Origin: Gyrodactylus bullatarudis
Lineage: Eukaryota > Platyhelminthes > Monogenea > Gyrodactylidea > Gyrodactylidae
Assembly (NCBI GenBank): GCA_012064415.1
Contig: SSNU01000064.1
Span: 305,327-369,326, forward strand
DNA: 64,000 nucleotides
Direction: 5' to 3'
Position numbers and translations under genes: made by a program. Positions 48,001 through 56,635 of the stretch are shown here, piece after piece (the stretch's first letter is position 1; every line of letters starts with the position of its first letter). The notes under the pieces were generated by a model. The model searched no databases. It was not told the DNA's origin and worked only from the letters and a program-made list of their open reading frames with translations.

Positions 48001-50339
48001 TCATTTATTTTTGAAAGAAATGAAATACGTTGAATTGAGCATTTAATATTTTCTAAAATCTGTTTTTCAGTTTCAGACATCCTGTTTGTAAACCCGCCGG
48101 TATCTCCTGATGAACTTATAATGAAAGGCCATGCTAAAAATAGAGCCAAATGATCAGTAGGACGAAACTAATATTTAATGTCGGCCAGAATGTAAAAATT
48201 AAAGTACCGGAAATGGATTGATCTTGAAAGTTGACCAGAACAAACTAAATCAGGTCGGAACAACATCTGGAATCATCGAAGGTTTATTTTCAGCGAATCA
48301 GCTATCTCTTTTGGCCGAAAAATTTATTGATACCGAAGAACTTCCTAATGAAAGCTATTCTGTGATAAAAAAATATCGAGTATGGTATCCTCTGTTAATG
48401 GACAAGGATTTTTACACTGTAGTTGTAAAACAAAATGCTCAAAAAGTCGTTGCAAGTGTAGAAAGAATAACTTTTTTGTAACTCCAGATGCCACATGTAC
48501 AAATGAATAATTTATTTTATAATATAATATTACTTTTGCATGTAATTTGTTCACCACAAAAAAAATTATAATCAAAATTAATTATTCACTGGCAACCCAG
48601 TGATTCGTACGAATCCCTGCTTTCACACGATTCACTGTAAAAAATACATTTTATTTCTTTCTAAATAAAATTAATGAGCAAATTTTATTGATTTTTTTCA
48701 TTAATTAACACAACTTTTGATGGTCTTTTGATTTTTCTAAACAGAACTTTTTGTTATTATCCTTGTTCCCAGATTGATTTTTCTCACAATTTTAAAGGCC
48801 TCCAAAATCTTTAATAATGGATCATTAGATATCAAAATTTTTTAATCTCAAATTTGATTACTTATTTTTATGTTTTCTTCTTCAATTCTGTTGAAAATGA
48901 ATAGTTTTTTGGTTTCAGCGAGCCAGGTGACTGGCGTAATCTAAAAATCTATAACAAGGAAGTAATTGGATTCAACGAATTTCATTTGGTTCAGTAACTT
49001 CTTCATTTCAACAAGATAATTCCTTCAAATGATGATGTACTCCAAAAAATTATATACTGTATATTCGATGGGATGCAATGTAACAAAAGTTTCGAAAAAT
49101 ACTCCTAAAAACATGAGATTACTAGGAAATGGTTAATTAATTAGAATTTGATACTCATAAAAGTTTATTGGTACATTTGAGCATAATTCATCTCCCTTGA
49201 TAGAATAATAAATAAATTCACATTGAAATTAATATTCCAAATGAAAAAAGGAAACCTACTCGTTAGTCTTTAGTAAGGTTGAGAACTAATGTTTATCCTT
49301 AAAAATGTATCAAGACTGATTCAAGACAAGTTGATCAAAAATATAAATCTTGTGTTTGTAAATTACAATTTTTAATAATTTTTATATAATTTAAATGATT
49401 TTATTCTCGAGAAATTCAGAATAGCATTGAAATATTCATTCAACTTACCCGGCTTTTGGCTCTGATCATTCTGTTTTCCCGACAAAACGACGTCTCTCCC
49501 GGGTTCTTTAATTGATGAATCTTTATGAATATTGCTGAATATGTTATACAAATAATACATAGTGGCATAAAATATTGAAGAATCATTATTCCAATTGTAT
49601 AGTACGATGAATGTTTATTGTTTTCTTCATCTGAGTCCTTGCCCCAGTCTTCAATATAACTCCCATTGACTACTTTGCCGATAATGAGAACTGGCAAGCA
49701 ACATGTTAAACTCAATATCCAAACCATTGCTACAAGAGTACTAGCAGTGATATATTTCATTCTTGGACGTAGAGGATAATAAATGATAATGAACCGATCA
49801 AACGAGATCAGAACATGTGTAAATGCACTGACCAGATATGTTATTCCTTGAAAGGATACTGTCAGCTTGACAATAAGTGTTGACCATTTTAGACCAAGGA
49901 TGTCATTATAAAAACTGGAGGGTATAGTTAGAAAGGGTTGTATGATATCAGCCAAACACAAATTGAAAAGAAATAAAGATTTTATCCGACTTGATTCTGA
50001 GAGGCCATTAGATAGTTGCTTACGCTCTCGACTCTCGTTTGTATTCGTATCAAGACCACTGCTCGAGCGTACATTGATACTTCTTCGTGTATAGTTTGTA
50101 TCACAAAGTTGATTTTGATGATGGGTATAAATGGCGGTCGCTGTTGTAATTGAGATCCTACGTTTGGATGATTTCTTTTGACAAAATGGAAACTTGAGGT
50201 TCTTATACAAGACCTTTATGACAATTATATTCCCGAAACAAGACAATGTTATTATAATAAAAGACAATAATCCCCAAATAATTTTCATCTCCAACGGAAT
50301 ATCATCCTCAGTTCTTGTTGATGTAGCATTATCAAACAT
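33014..50339 (-). CDS. Rhodopsin-family peptide GPCR (NPY/RYamide-receptor-like), two exons split by an intron of about 16 kb
   Basis: Seven-helix plasma-membrane receptor. Exon 1 is 50339-49449 (297 aa, TM1-TM5) and exon 2 is 33274-33014 (86 aa, TM6-TM7). The junction AKSR/VIKTMITVAII is in phase 0 and restores the usual basic start of TM6. Landmarks: GN in TM1 (36-37), NLCLAD in TM2, SFDRF at the end of TM3, YYPLRPRMK in loop 2, W207 in TM4, P259 in TM5, and YNPLIYCW in TM7. Oddities: intracellular loop 1 is about 65 residues longer than usual; the TM3 cysteine position is V157 and loop 2 has no cysteine; the TM6 CWxP motif reads LSQSP. The ligand is unknown; NPY/RYamide-like is inferred from loop 2 and TM7 only. 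Confidence 0.85.
33720..34445. repeat. Fold-back element in the GPCR intron, carrying a nested TTAA element
   Basis: The left end (CTAGTTAACATGAATATGGG) and right end (TTTTGTAAAAATCATGAATA) are inverted copies, with paired TTGGCGCCAAATTCC-type blocks in the centre region. It is interrupted at 33792-33872 by a small element with TTAA at both sides. Confidence 0.65.
33792..33872. mobile_element. 81-bp MITE with TTAA target duplication (piggyBac-like)
   Basis: Flanked by TTAA at 33788-33791 and 33873-33876. Ends are CCCCTTTGAACCC and, inverted, CCCCTTCGAACCC (12 of 13 match). Inside is a further palindrome, GAGGTCGTATACGACCTC. It splits a fold-back element, so it inserted later. Confidence 0.75.
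36380..36440. repeat. Fold-back element right-end fragment
   Basis: GAGAAAAATATTGAG followed by ATAAATTCTCATCTTCATGT matches the right terminus of the subfamily seen at 44.9 and 60.4 kb. Confidence 0.5.
36690..36790. repeat. Fold-back element left-end fragment
   Basis: ATGAAGATGAGAATTTATGA is the family left terminus. It lies about 300 bp from the right-end fragment at 36.4 kb and faces it in the opposite order, so the two are probably separate truncated copies. Confidence 0.45.
37618..37800 (+). pseudogene. Mariner/Tc1-type transposase fragment
   Basis: The plus-strand frame reads SKRQWRRTIQQDTHPKPDK, then FSKKVILTISCCR, a stop, then GVIQFELLEPKASVIKAHYG. Mariner transposases have KxxQW, KPxxxxKKVMLxxWWDxxGVIxxELL and INxxxYxxQL in this order and spacing. 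Only this middle part survives, with one in-frame stop. Its flanks are AT-rich with no inverted ends seen. Confidence 0.6.
38340..40560 (-). mobile_element. 5'-truncated non-LTR retrotransposon (CR1/Jockey-like LINE) in the GPCR intron
   Basis: Non-LTR elements copy themselves by target-primed reverse transcription. The downstream end (38.34 kb) is an ACACATGTATTGTTTAAT tract followed by AT-rich repeats, shared with the 54.6 kb copy. Upstream of the long RT frame (about 40545-40300) the same frame carries an endonuclease C-terminal remnant, QIVSTPTRGQNILDCIF...DHLGIF, with one in-frame stop. The rest of the endonuclease and any ORF1 are missing, so this copy is 5'-truncated. It lies in the same orientation as the GPCR. 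Confidence 0.85.
38386..40299 (-). CDS. LINE reverse transcriptase, 637-aa open frame
   Basis: Reverse transcriptase of a non-LTR retrotransposon. Motifs in order: IPLPKKDSNEFRPISLQS (about residue 240), HGFCRGKSCETNLYQF, VVVYIDLSKAFDKV with the first catalytic Asp, KSGVPQGSRVGPLLFNI, and FKYADDFKIVF with the YADD catalytic pair. Then come IKDLGITY and ARPVIEYCSAIWNPE, typical of the CR1/L2/Jockey thumb region. The frame is open over the whole RT, so decay is recent. The stated start is just the first Met after an in-frame stop in the endonuclease remnant; the original ORF began further upstream. Confidence 0.85.
   Translation of the reverse strand: MPSNNEYSFYDFTDYNVFKTITIMPENYINANNIIDYYNRMYNIATIKKRRRNIDHLELKLNNRLENKLKYCCLVTDGRRLLINTQNQISSLTSMTYARIEKNLKNEIKQRPKIGYQQLNKYFKFSNKNVHSIKENPDTIQEKFINVFNASPQFNPNNLRHNPSCGDEINYNFMSYTQFFNMLSKLKFKNRRDIYNISINILLNGHCTFLNNIYNLFKKSFDENFIPKDFLATKVIPLPKKDSNEFRPISLQSTLMRIIDSFLFIQIRKTVNINIIDPNQHGFCRGKSCETNLYQFLSYISCLKSKKKKIVVVYIDLSKAFDKVYFPTILEACHKQGICCKLLNYLENYLINRNQFVECNGQRSYSQIIKSGVPQGSRVGPLLFNIVFADIQPSSFKIFKYADDFKIVFDFDGTYNTNIINSEISTIINKLMSFGLSPNIEKSFYSTPNESRITDLNIYINQNKIHPKTTIKDLGITYSWKLDFVDHYKEIIKKFIGRLIHIHKCIKIDSMKLLLFKVYARPVIEYCSAIWNPECDKWSKKIQTACNRFTRLLSSTYQTDMKSTKNSLWLRRELKTITLIKLSPLANSNHQGLRSNVPEYGNLKKLSIFNKAKNMFKKLNHEMKTLDNDEFKKLYNL
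40800..40960. repeat. Fold-back element fragment
   Basis: AAGAATTTTAGGAATCTAGA and neighbouring AAATTCTCAATTTTTTTTAT match the left part of the family. The copy is truncated just before the LINE. Confidence 0.4.
41985..42175 (+). mobile_element. SINE copy with B box and degenerate hammerhead, nested in a fold-back element
   Basis: CCTGGTTCGATTCTCGAC (B box at 42003-42012) is followed by ACTGAGGAGTCTCAATAAGA and ACGAAATGCCATACATG, aligning position by position with the 14.6 kb SINE. The body after the ribozyme differs from the 14.6 kb copy; the open frame at 42064-42249 falls in it and I do not call it a gene. Confidence 0.55.
42027..42064 (+). ncRNA. Degenerate hammerhead ribozyme
   Basis: CTGAGGAG and GAAA are kept, but stem II (GTCTC/GAAC) has a mismatch, stem III pairs poorly, and the cleavage triplet is GTT. 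Probably inactive. Confidence 0.45.
42255..42490. repeat. Dispersed repeat, copy 1
   Basis: Shares long near-identical blocks with 52395-52620: GATATTCCGAATTTTAGTGA, AAAATTGAGCGGCGATTTAA, ATAGTTCTATCAGAAAAGTT and GAGGTTGAAAATTTCACCCT. An older relative lies at 60480-60650. Non-coding, class unknown. Confidence 0.7.
43425..43600. repeat. Fold-back element left-half fragment
   Basis: CTAGTTAATATGAAGATGGG through GATTTTTTGGAATCTAGATT is a clean left half. No right half is seen downstream. Confidence 0.55.
44285..44350. mobile_element. Solo end of a piggyBac-like element
   Basis: On the minus strand TTAA is followed by CCCTTGCATGGGAAATGG and the palindrome GGGGTCTTTTAGACCCC. TTAA plus a CCCT-start terminus and such a palindrome fits piggyBac-type ends. 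The other end is not visible within 1 kb. Confidence 0.45.
44505..44545 (-). repeat. SINE tail fragment
   Basis: The minus strand reads CCTGTGGGATATATTACCTA then AGAACCTAGA, matching the 3' tail of the hammerhead SINE at 14.47 and 54.2 kb. Confidence 0.55.
44880..45510. repeat. Fold-back element with nested SINE tail
   Basis: The left end (CTAATTGACATGAAGATGAG) and right end (ATTCCCAACTTCACATAAAT) are inverted. Internal pairs include AAATTTTTATTGATTT. A SINE tail (about 45315-45376) interrupts the right half. Confidence 0.65.
45315..45376 (+). repeat. SINE tail fragment nested in a fold-back element
   Basis: AATTCATTACCAAATACGAC followed by GTTCCTGTGGGATATATTAC and CTAAGCACCTAGAACG equals the SINE tail at 54.16-54.23 kb. 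Only the 3' end is present, as expected for 5'-truncated retroposition. Confidence 0.65.
46081..46255 (+). CDS. Possible terminal exon of an unidentified gene inside the GPCR intron
   Basis: After GTGATTTCAG the frame reads ILQEFSSDPVKTENPTYIAL, later TEINPQQKSRRKLSLDSSSF and stops. A candidate preceding mini-exon (about 45541-45576, after TTCTTCTACAG, ending CAG/gtagca) joins in frame as RPIQTRRQHSQ/ILQEF. Composition is protein-like, with a serine/arginine-rich tail. No family is recognised and no earlier exon was found. It would be on the strand opposite to the host GPCR. Confidence 0.3.
48150..48480 (+). pseudogene. Remnant of an integrase-type transposon (Ginger/KRBA2-like C-terminus)
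   Basis: In two frames the plus strand reads FNVGQNVKIKVPEMD, then KVDQNKL, then GTTSGIIEGLFSANQLSLL. Retroviral-integrase-like host and transposon proteins (KRBA2-like, Ginger) have a C-terminal GDxVxIxIPxVDRxxxDxxN...YxIGTKxGILKGLYxRNQF module in this order. Stops and a frameshift after PEMD show decay. The upstream catalytic core is not recognisable. Confidence 0.4.
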
Positions 50340-50879
50340 GATTAAAATCTATTTTTCTCCAGTTTTCTCTATTTCTATTATTATAGTATTGTGATGATAA
50401 TGTTTGTACTGTAAAAAGACATAAAAATCGAGAGTAAATAATTTTCACTATATTTATTTCTGCTTATTATTATTTACTATACATGGTCAAATGATATCTA
50501 TGGTTAGTAAGATCTTCACCAATCAGAAGACGAGCAAGAATCATTTGCAGCAAATTCAAATGTATATATGCATCTTTGTACATCTTTTTCTTTTGTCTGT
50601 CTACTTGTAGTTTCTTTAATACTGTATATATCCTCATTATCTTACATCATATATTGTAAGGGGGATAATTTTCTTGGTAATAAAAATTCCCCTTACTCGT
50701 CCATTCACCAAGAGTTACTCAATCAGTGTAGAATATAATCAAGCTGGATCCCTTTCTCAAGAAAAGAAAATGAACTTAGTCAAACCCTACCCCTCCTCCC
50801 TGTGATATTCTTTCAATTGCCATTAGTCCAATCAGAGGATTTCTAATTTTTCATTATTGTATGTATAAATATCAAGCGG

Positions 50880-50935
50880 GTGTAAGAGTCTGATGAAAAC
50901 CGGTGAAATAAAATTTATTACTCATAATTCACTCG
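50880..50935 (+). repeat. Penelope-end-like motif with hammerhead-like core
   Basis: GTCTGATGAAAACCGGTGAAATAAAA parallels the ends of the 57.7-59.0 kb element in order and spacing (quoted in two parts: GTCTGATGAAAACC, GGTGAAATAAAA). The stem II equivalent is too short for a standard hammerhead. Confidence 0.35.
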
Positions 50936-52394
50936 TCTTCCAAATCCTTTAAGAAATGAATGTATTTCTACTGATTCAGATATTACAATATTCTTTATCC
51001 GTGTGTGTGTAGAAAACAAAATTTTCTGAGAATTTAGATTTTTTAAATCACAACTCTGAGAACAATTTGGAACTTGGACAGCAATTAGGTCAAATGAGAA
51101 TAGGAATTTTCATGTATTAGTTACATTTGATTGCTATTTCCAAATTGTTTCATTTCGTTTATTACTTTTAAAAACTTGCTGGGTATCTTTTCACTGAATT
51201 TCTTTGTTATATGTTTTGCCGAGAAGTTTTAAATTTAAGAGGCATTTTTCGATGGATTTTGTAAATGTAGAGGGATGTATAATCTCCAGAGTTGGCTTGC
51301 AGATACTAAAGTCAGATCATGAAAAATATTCGAGAATAAGAGTTAAACAACTTTCAATTCCAATATATCTTGATAACCTCTCAAAAGGATTTATATCCTG
51401 TTGATTCTTTTAATCGAAAACCAAAAAAGATTTGATGAACTACACAAGAAGGGAGAACATCTTCTTTCACATTATGTAATGTAGCTCACATAGAAAATAT
51501 ATCGATCATACATAATAATATATTTATATGCCAGATAAAAAACTTGAGATAACAGCTGTCACATTTCTTTAAAAGATATCCTTGTCCCACTTGAGATTTT
51601 TCCATGATTCTCACTCTGAATTTTGTATAATTTGAGCTCTATTCTAACGAATTGCATAGAAACTTGTTCTCAATCTACACGATGAATTTAGAAACTTTAA
51701 ATTTTATTTAAACCGAAAGCTTTTAGTGGAATGTAACCAATCTTCCAGACTCTAATTTTAATCTGAAGTTCAGATTCTGAACCCTTTTAAATTTTATCTA
51801 AAATCCTTATTATTCCTATTAGAATTACTGTCCAGATCTGAAAAATATCATCAGTGAAGATACTTAAAGTGTTATATATAAGTTAAGAATCTACTGACGA
51901 TAATAATTTACAAATTTAAGAAGAAATAGTAAAAGTAGTCTAATTTGTGTGGTCGATTTCACTTTTCTCTGTGTATTACATTTTTACATTTTTTACAATT
52001 TTACATTTTTCATATTTTTTAATTATTAACTAAATCTACTCTTACAAAAAGTAATTGTAGATTTCAGATTCCTTCATGGATCAAAGCATTTTCCTATTGA
52101 AGACTGTTGGTATGAATAAGAGGTAGATTAAATTTTTAAATCGCACGGTACAAATGAATTTTTAATAAAAATGTGAAATCTATAAATAGTATGAAGTTGG
52201 GAATTTATTTATAGAAACGTTTTGAGTTTCAAATTGACACCAAAAATCTAAATTTTTTCCCATTTTCATCGTGAGAATAAATTTATGTCCACTAATCTAA
52301 TCCCTCTCAAAGATCTCCAATGAGGATTCCGAATATGCAAATCAGGATAAAAAATAAGTTCACAACTCAGAAGATGAAACATCTATTGGAATAG

Positions 52395-52620
52395 AATGAA
52401 ACATAATAGAATGACCAAGATATTCCGAATTTTAGTGATTGCATAGTAAAAATTCATTGAAAATTGAGCGGCGATTTAAAAATTTTTGGATTTTTAAAAC
52501 TGAACGACATAATGGTGAAGCTTTTTCAACACATGCTTCAATGCAAAATAATGCCTTGAATTGATAGTTCTATCAGAAAAGTTGGTACTAATATGAGGTT
52601 GAAAATTTCACCCTAGCCTA
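52395..52620. repeat. Dispersed repeat, copy 2
   Basis: Close match to 42255-42490, lacking about 25 bases in the middle (after AACGACATAATG). Confidence 0.7.
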
Positions 52621-53984
52621 CATTATACACTTAAAGCAATTTATTGGCCAAGTTAAAAAATAACCTAATTCAAAGATAACCAACATAAACATACATGATT
52701 ATGGAAAATAATGATTCTAATAATTATTCTTCTTGTTTGAGAGAATTATCAATTCATGCTCTATTTAGAAAATTTTTAGAATGCATGAGAAAAATAAATT
52801 TTCTTTCATGGAAGAGGTAATACAAGATGCCTTTGAGTTGTCATTGAAACTGGCAAAAAGGAAGGTACTCAATTCACTTGATGAAAAATTTCTCATGGAA
52901 TGATGGATCAAATTTACTGAAAGAAAATCAAATTTATAGTCAGATTGATTCACCATTTTGCCAATATTTTTTCAACATCGACTATCGATAAGTATGAAAA
53001 ATCCTTAGTCCCAAAAGAACCTTCTCAAAAATGACATGTTTTTTTGGATTTTCTAGAAAATACCCAACTATTCCTGATATTTCTGAGAAATGGAATTTTT
53101 GTTTCAAAACTAAATCATTCAATGGGATAAATAAAATTACTAATAAGCAACTGTAGTTACTTGTTTAGAATATTTCTACGTCAATTGATATCTTCAAACA
53201 TAAGTTACCGTAATTAATAATTATTCAGGAGTGGTAATTACTTAGTAGTGGTATGTTTATCAAAAAAGGCAAAAAATATGGGAAAAATCAAAATTTTATC
53301 CAAAATATTATCTATTCATTATAATTAAAATTAAAAATTTGTTATATTTACTGTAATTACTAGTTAGTAATTATAATTATAAATTTAAGTATCGATTTAA
53401 TATCTATTAGATATTTGAAAAACACTCTTTTAATTATAATTATGATTGAATTGTTTTTAAGAAGATTGGAAAATCATTTTCCAATTTTTCTTCCTTCAGT
53501 CAAGTGAAAGCTACAATTCTCTCCAGGAAGGATGTTCATCGCATCTATTTCATTAATAAAAACATGAGATCATTAGCAAGGAGTAATCAGTTCAGTAGAG
53601 TTGTAATCAATCGTAAATATTATTGTTTACTCTTTTATCTCCATGCTCTGAAAAGATTAATCATCTCTTTATTAATCTTTTAATTGATTTATATTCGGAA
53701 ACTGTTGAATGAATAATTTTGACAAGAGTAGTTGAGACCCACAATTTGAGCGATCAGAAGTTCTTTACTAGGATCATGCCTAATCAGAGAAATCGATATT
53801 GATTTAAATTCATTTTATTCAATTCCTTTGCATTCCCAACTCTTTGTGTACATTTTATTAACTACAGTTTATTAAATGAGATCTCCAGGCAATCGAATTG
53901 AACTTATTTCATTAAATTTGAGTTTCTCAAAAATCCAATAAAATAATTTAAACTTTTTAAATTTGCTAAAGACCTAATAGACCT

Positions 53985-54245
53985 ACCTGGAATTTGAGCC
54001 AGTGCTCAATCCACTCGTTCAAAATACTAACGAGTTCAAAAGAGAACAGAATGCACTTATATGTTTACCAAGATTTATACTAAGATTATGCTCTAAATGC
54101 TCAGAGAATATCTTTCGTACTAGTCACGATGAGATCCATTTGTAAGCTGTAAGATTAAGCGAAATGGGCTAATTCATTACCAAATAAGACGTTCCTGTGG
54201 GATATATATTACCTAAGCACCTTGATCGAAATAGTTGCAGATGAT
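53985..54245 (+). mobile_element. Hammerhead SINE copy, degraded head, intact tail
   Basis: From about 54035 the sequence aligns with the 14.6 kb SINE: ATACTAACGAGTTCAAAAGA / GAACAGAATGCAC (degenerate hammerhead), ATGTTTACC at the old cleavage site, CTTTCGTACTAGTCACGATG, GCGAAATGGGCTAATTCATT and the tail GGGATATATATTACCTAAGC. The tRNA-like head before 54035 is barely recognisable. Confidence 0.65.
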
Positions 54246-54639
54246 TTTAGTTTTACCGTAAATTTATTAATACTCGGAACTTTTATTGATCTTCCAGATG
54301 TCTTTTATAAAAGTGATTAAAATATATAACTTTGAATAGGGAAAATTTACCATTGGAAAAACAGTTTACATTCTAAAAGAATGCATGTAATTCAGTAATG
54401 TGAATGAATTTCTTAATTCATGGTAAGCATAAATAAGCATACTCATTTTATTACCTAGGGAAAAAAATAACATGGATTCACGGATTTGGTCTGAAAATCC
54501 AACTGAATTTCATCTTCAAGTAGAAGATTGAAAATTTTAAATCCAAATGGACACGAAAAAAAATCTTCTAAATTTCAAAATTTTACGAAGATTTTTTGGA
54601 TTCAAAAGGAAAAAGTTGTAAGGCAACTAATAATATTTT

Positions 54640-55560
54640 GTTAACAATACATGTGTTAAGTTGGTTTTTTTACAGAATAAATTATTCTTCATTATAAATC
54701 TTATTTTTAAAGAGTTCATTTAAACTCTTATTTTTAATCTTTCTGTTTAATCTTTTGAAAATACTTTTAAATTTATTAAATATGGCAAGTATGTTTAGTT
54801 GTCCGAATTCAGGAGTATTGGATCTTAGTCCTGAGGGGCTCGTTTTATATAATATTGGCGACGATTTGATCAGAAATATGCTTTTAAGTTCTCGCCTTAA
54901 CCTTAAATTGTCTTTTGAAGAGCTCAATTTATCCTGGAAAAAAGGAGAAATCCTTCTCCTGAATTTCTTGTTAGACCAGTTCTCTCCTTCTGGATTCCTC
55001 ACGACTGAGCAATATTCTATTACTAGCCTGGCATATGTTCTATACGGAAGGACCTTCATTGAATCAATTTTAACACACTTGTGAATATGAATTAATCTGC
55101 CAATGAACATTTTTATGATATCTTTGTGATGTTGCGTGAATTCAAATTTCCGATTGTATACAACACTTGGGTCTTTTACAAGTTCTTTTAAAGGATCTTT
55201 GATTCCCCAATACAAATGTTCAGATCTAGGGTATGAGTTTAAGCTCGCTATTTATTGTTGCAACATTCAAAGTTCATCTGCATACTTGAAGATTTTGAAA
55301 TTTTCAGTTTGAATTTCAGCAAATAGAATATCTTGATCCTTGTGCAACGCCAGAAGTTAAAGGATTTCATGGTTCTGATTTCATACCATTGCATTCTACA
55401 AATTGTTGTCTGTTTGTTAGATAGTTTTTAGGATACTTTAGTAGTTTGTGACAAATTTATAAGATATTATCATAGCATACTTCATCGAATGCTTTACTTA
55501 AAACAATATATAAAAATTTAGAGTTCCTTTTTTTAAACTACAAGTTGAAAATTTTAGTTA
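54640..55560 (-). mobile_element. Degenerate copy of the same LINE lineage, RT 3' half
   Basis: The 177-aa minus frame 55215-54682 carries MFIGRLIHIHKCVKIDSMK, then ARLVIEYCSVVRNPE and LRSNTPEFGQLNILAIFNK, homologous to the C-terminus of the 38.4-40.3 kb RT. Upstream to about 55560, FKIFKYADEL-like and other RT scraps appear in shifting frames with stops. The same downstream tract, ACACATGTATTGTT, closes it near 54645. Old and inactive. Confidence 0.75.
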
Positions 55561-56303
55561 ATTTCAAGGTATGAGAGGAATCAAACGTTATTTTCTAGGA
55601 TCGCTAATGGACAAGGAAAACAAAAAAGGTCGCTGGTATTTTAGGAAACACTCCATCATCGTGCAAGAGTCTACTTTTTGCTTCTCGACTAATTTTATTG
55701 GTTGAAAATTAATAAATTGAAATCAGTTCAAATTAACGGTTCTTTCAAAATTCGAATAGTGATAATTGGTGTCTTTGTCTATTGGTGATGGTTTGATTTT
55801 TATCCCACCTTGAAATTTACTTATAAAAGATGATTATTTTTAGTACATTTTCTCCCAATGAACTAATGTATAGAAAATTTACCCCTCTTATTAAGCAAAT
55901 ATCAAAAACAGACTGAGAGCTTTTTAACATCGATGAAAATCAAATTCACAACAAGACATTCGTTTCTATAGATATCAATAATAAATAACCCAACACGATT
56001 CCAAGCAAACTTGAAGATAAATAAGAGGAGCAACCAGTCTTTAATTTCATCTTTTTTCTCCGGTCTTGCAATTTCTAGTATATATTTTAGAGTTCTAGTA
56101 AATAACCTGCTTAGATTCGATACTTTGATTTGCAGAGAAATCCATTGTCATCCATTAACTTACACGAGAACGATGATTTGTCAACAAATTGAATTTTCTC
56201 ACCCAACTCGGAACAATTTTAAAGAGTTAATTTGAGAATCTCTCGTCCGCCATCTCTGAGAAAAATTTTATTCATAAATAAGCACCATATGGAAATTACA
56301 GTG

Positions 56304-56635
56304 TTTTTAGACAATGTATCTTTCTAGCAAAGTGTGGTCACTGGTAATTACTATATCCATGTGAACTCTAACTTGATGGAGATTGTCTTCTCACACCTAG
56401 ATGTTAGAAATTCGGATAAGCAAGTGTCAATTCCATAAGAGAGTCAAATAATATTCAACTCACGTTGGCAGATGTAGACGCGTTTCGTCCTTATTAGGAC
56501 TCGTCAGTACACCATAGCTCATCCGAATTTCTAACATCTAGGTGTGAGAAGACAATCTCCATCAAGTTAGCGTTCATATGGATATAGTAATTACCAGTGA
56601 CCACACTTTGCTAGTAGGTTAATTGTCTAAAAATT
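56304..56635. repeat. Snap-back hairpin element, about 115-bp arms, loop containing a hammerhead ribozyme
   Basis: Left arm about 56304-56418 and right arm about 56518-56635 are inverted copies, near-identical from AGCAAAGTGTGGTCACTGGT inward to CTAACATCTAGG/AATTTCTAAC, with a few mismatches at the outer end (TTTTTAGACAAT). The loop of about 99 bases carries a hammerhead on the minus strand. No coding. It could be a retrozyme-like or Penelope-terminal fragment that duplicated in inverse. Confidence 0.8.
56471..56513 (-). ncRNA. Type I hammerhead ribozyme, core intact
   Basis: Read on the minus strand: stem I 5' strand GGTGTA, core CTGACGAG, stem II GTCC/GGAC with loop TAATAA, core GAAA, stem III of only 2 bp (AC/GT, loop GC), cleavage triplet GTC after base 56477, and stem I 3' strand TACATC. 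GGTGTA pairs with TACATC over six positions including one G-U. All invariant core bases are present. Very short stem III is typical of retroelement hammerheads that act as dimers. Confidence 0.85.

Larger units (their letters stand above)
50340..53980. other. Region upstream of the GPCR, no gene seen
   Basis: AT-rich. It should hold the GPCR promoter and 5' UTR in its first few hundred bases. It contains a Penelope-end-like motif near 50.9 kb, a fold-back fragment at about 52170-52280 (GTATGAAGTTGGGAATTTAT) and the second dispersed repeat at 52.4-52.6 kb. An open stretch near 53.5-53.7 kb lacks supporting evidence. Confidence 0.4.

Noticed and set aside
48108..48135. CTGATGA...GAAA near 48.1 kb as a hammerhead
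   Set aside because: No pairing for stem II and no cleavage triplet in place.
55570..55725. Short plus-strand frame (MRGIKRYFLGSLMDKE...)
   Set aside because: 48 codons, no family, in mobile-element debris next to the degenerate LINE.
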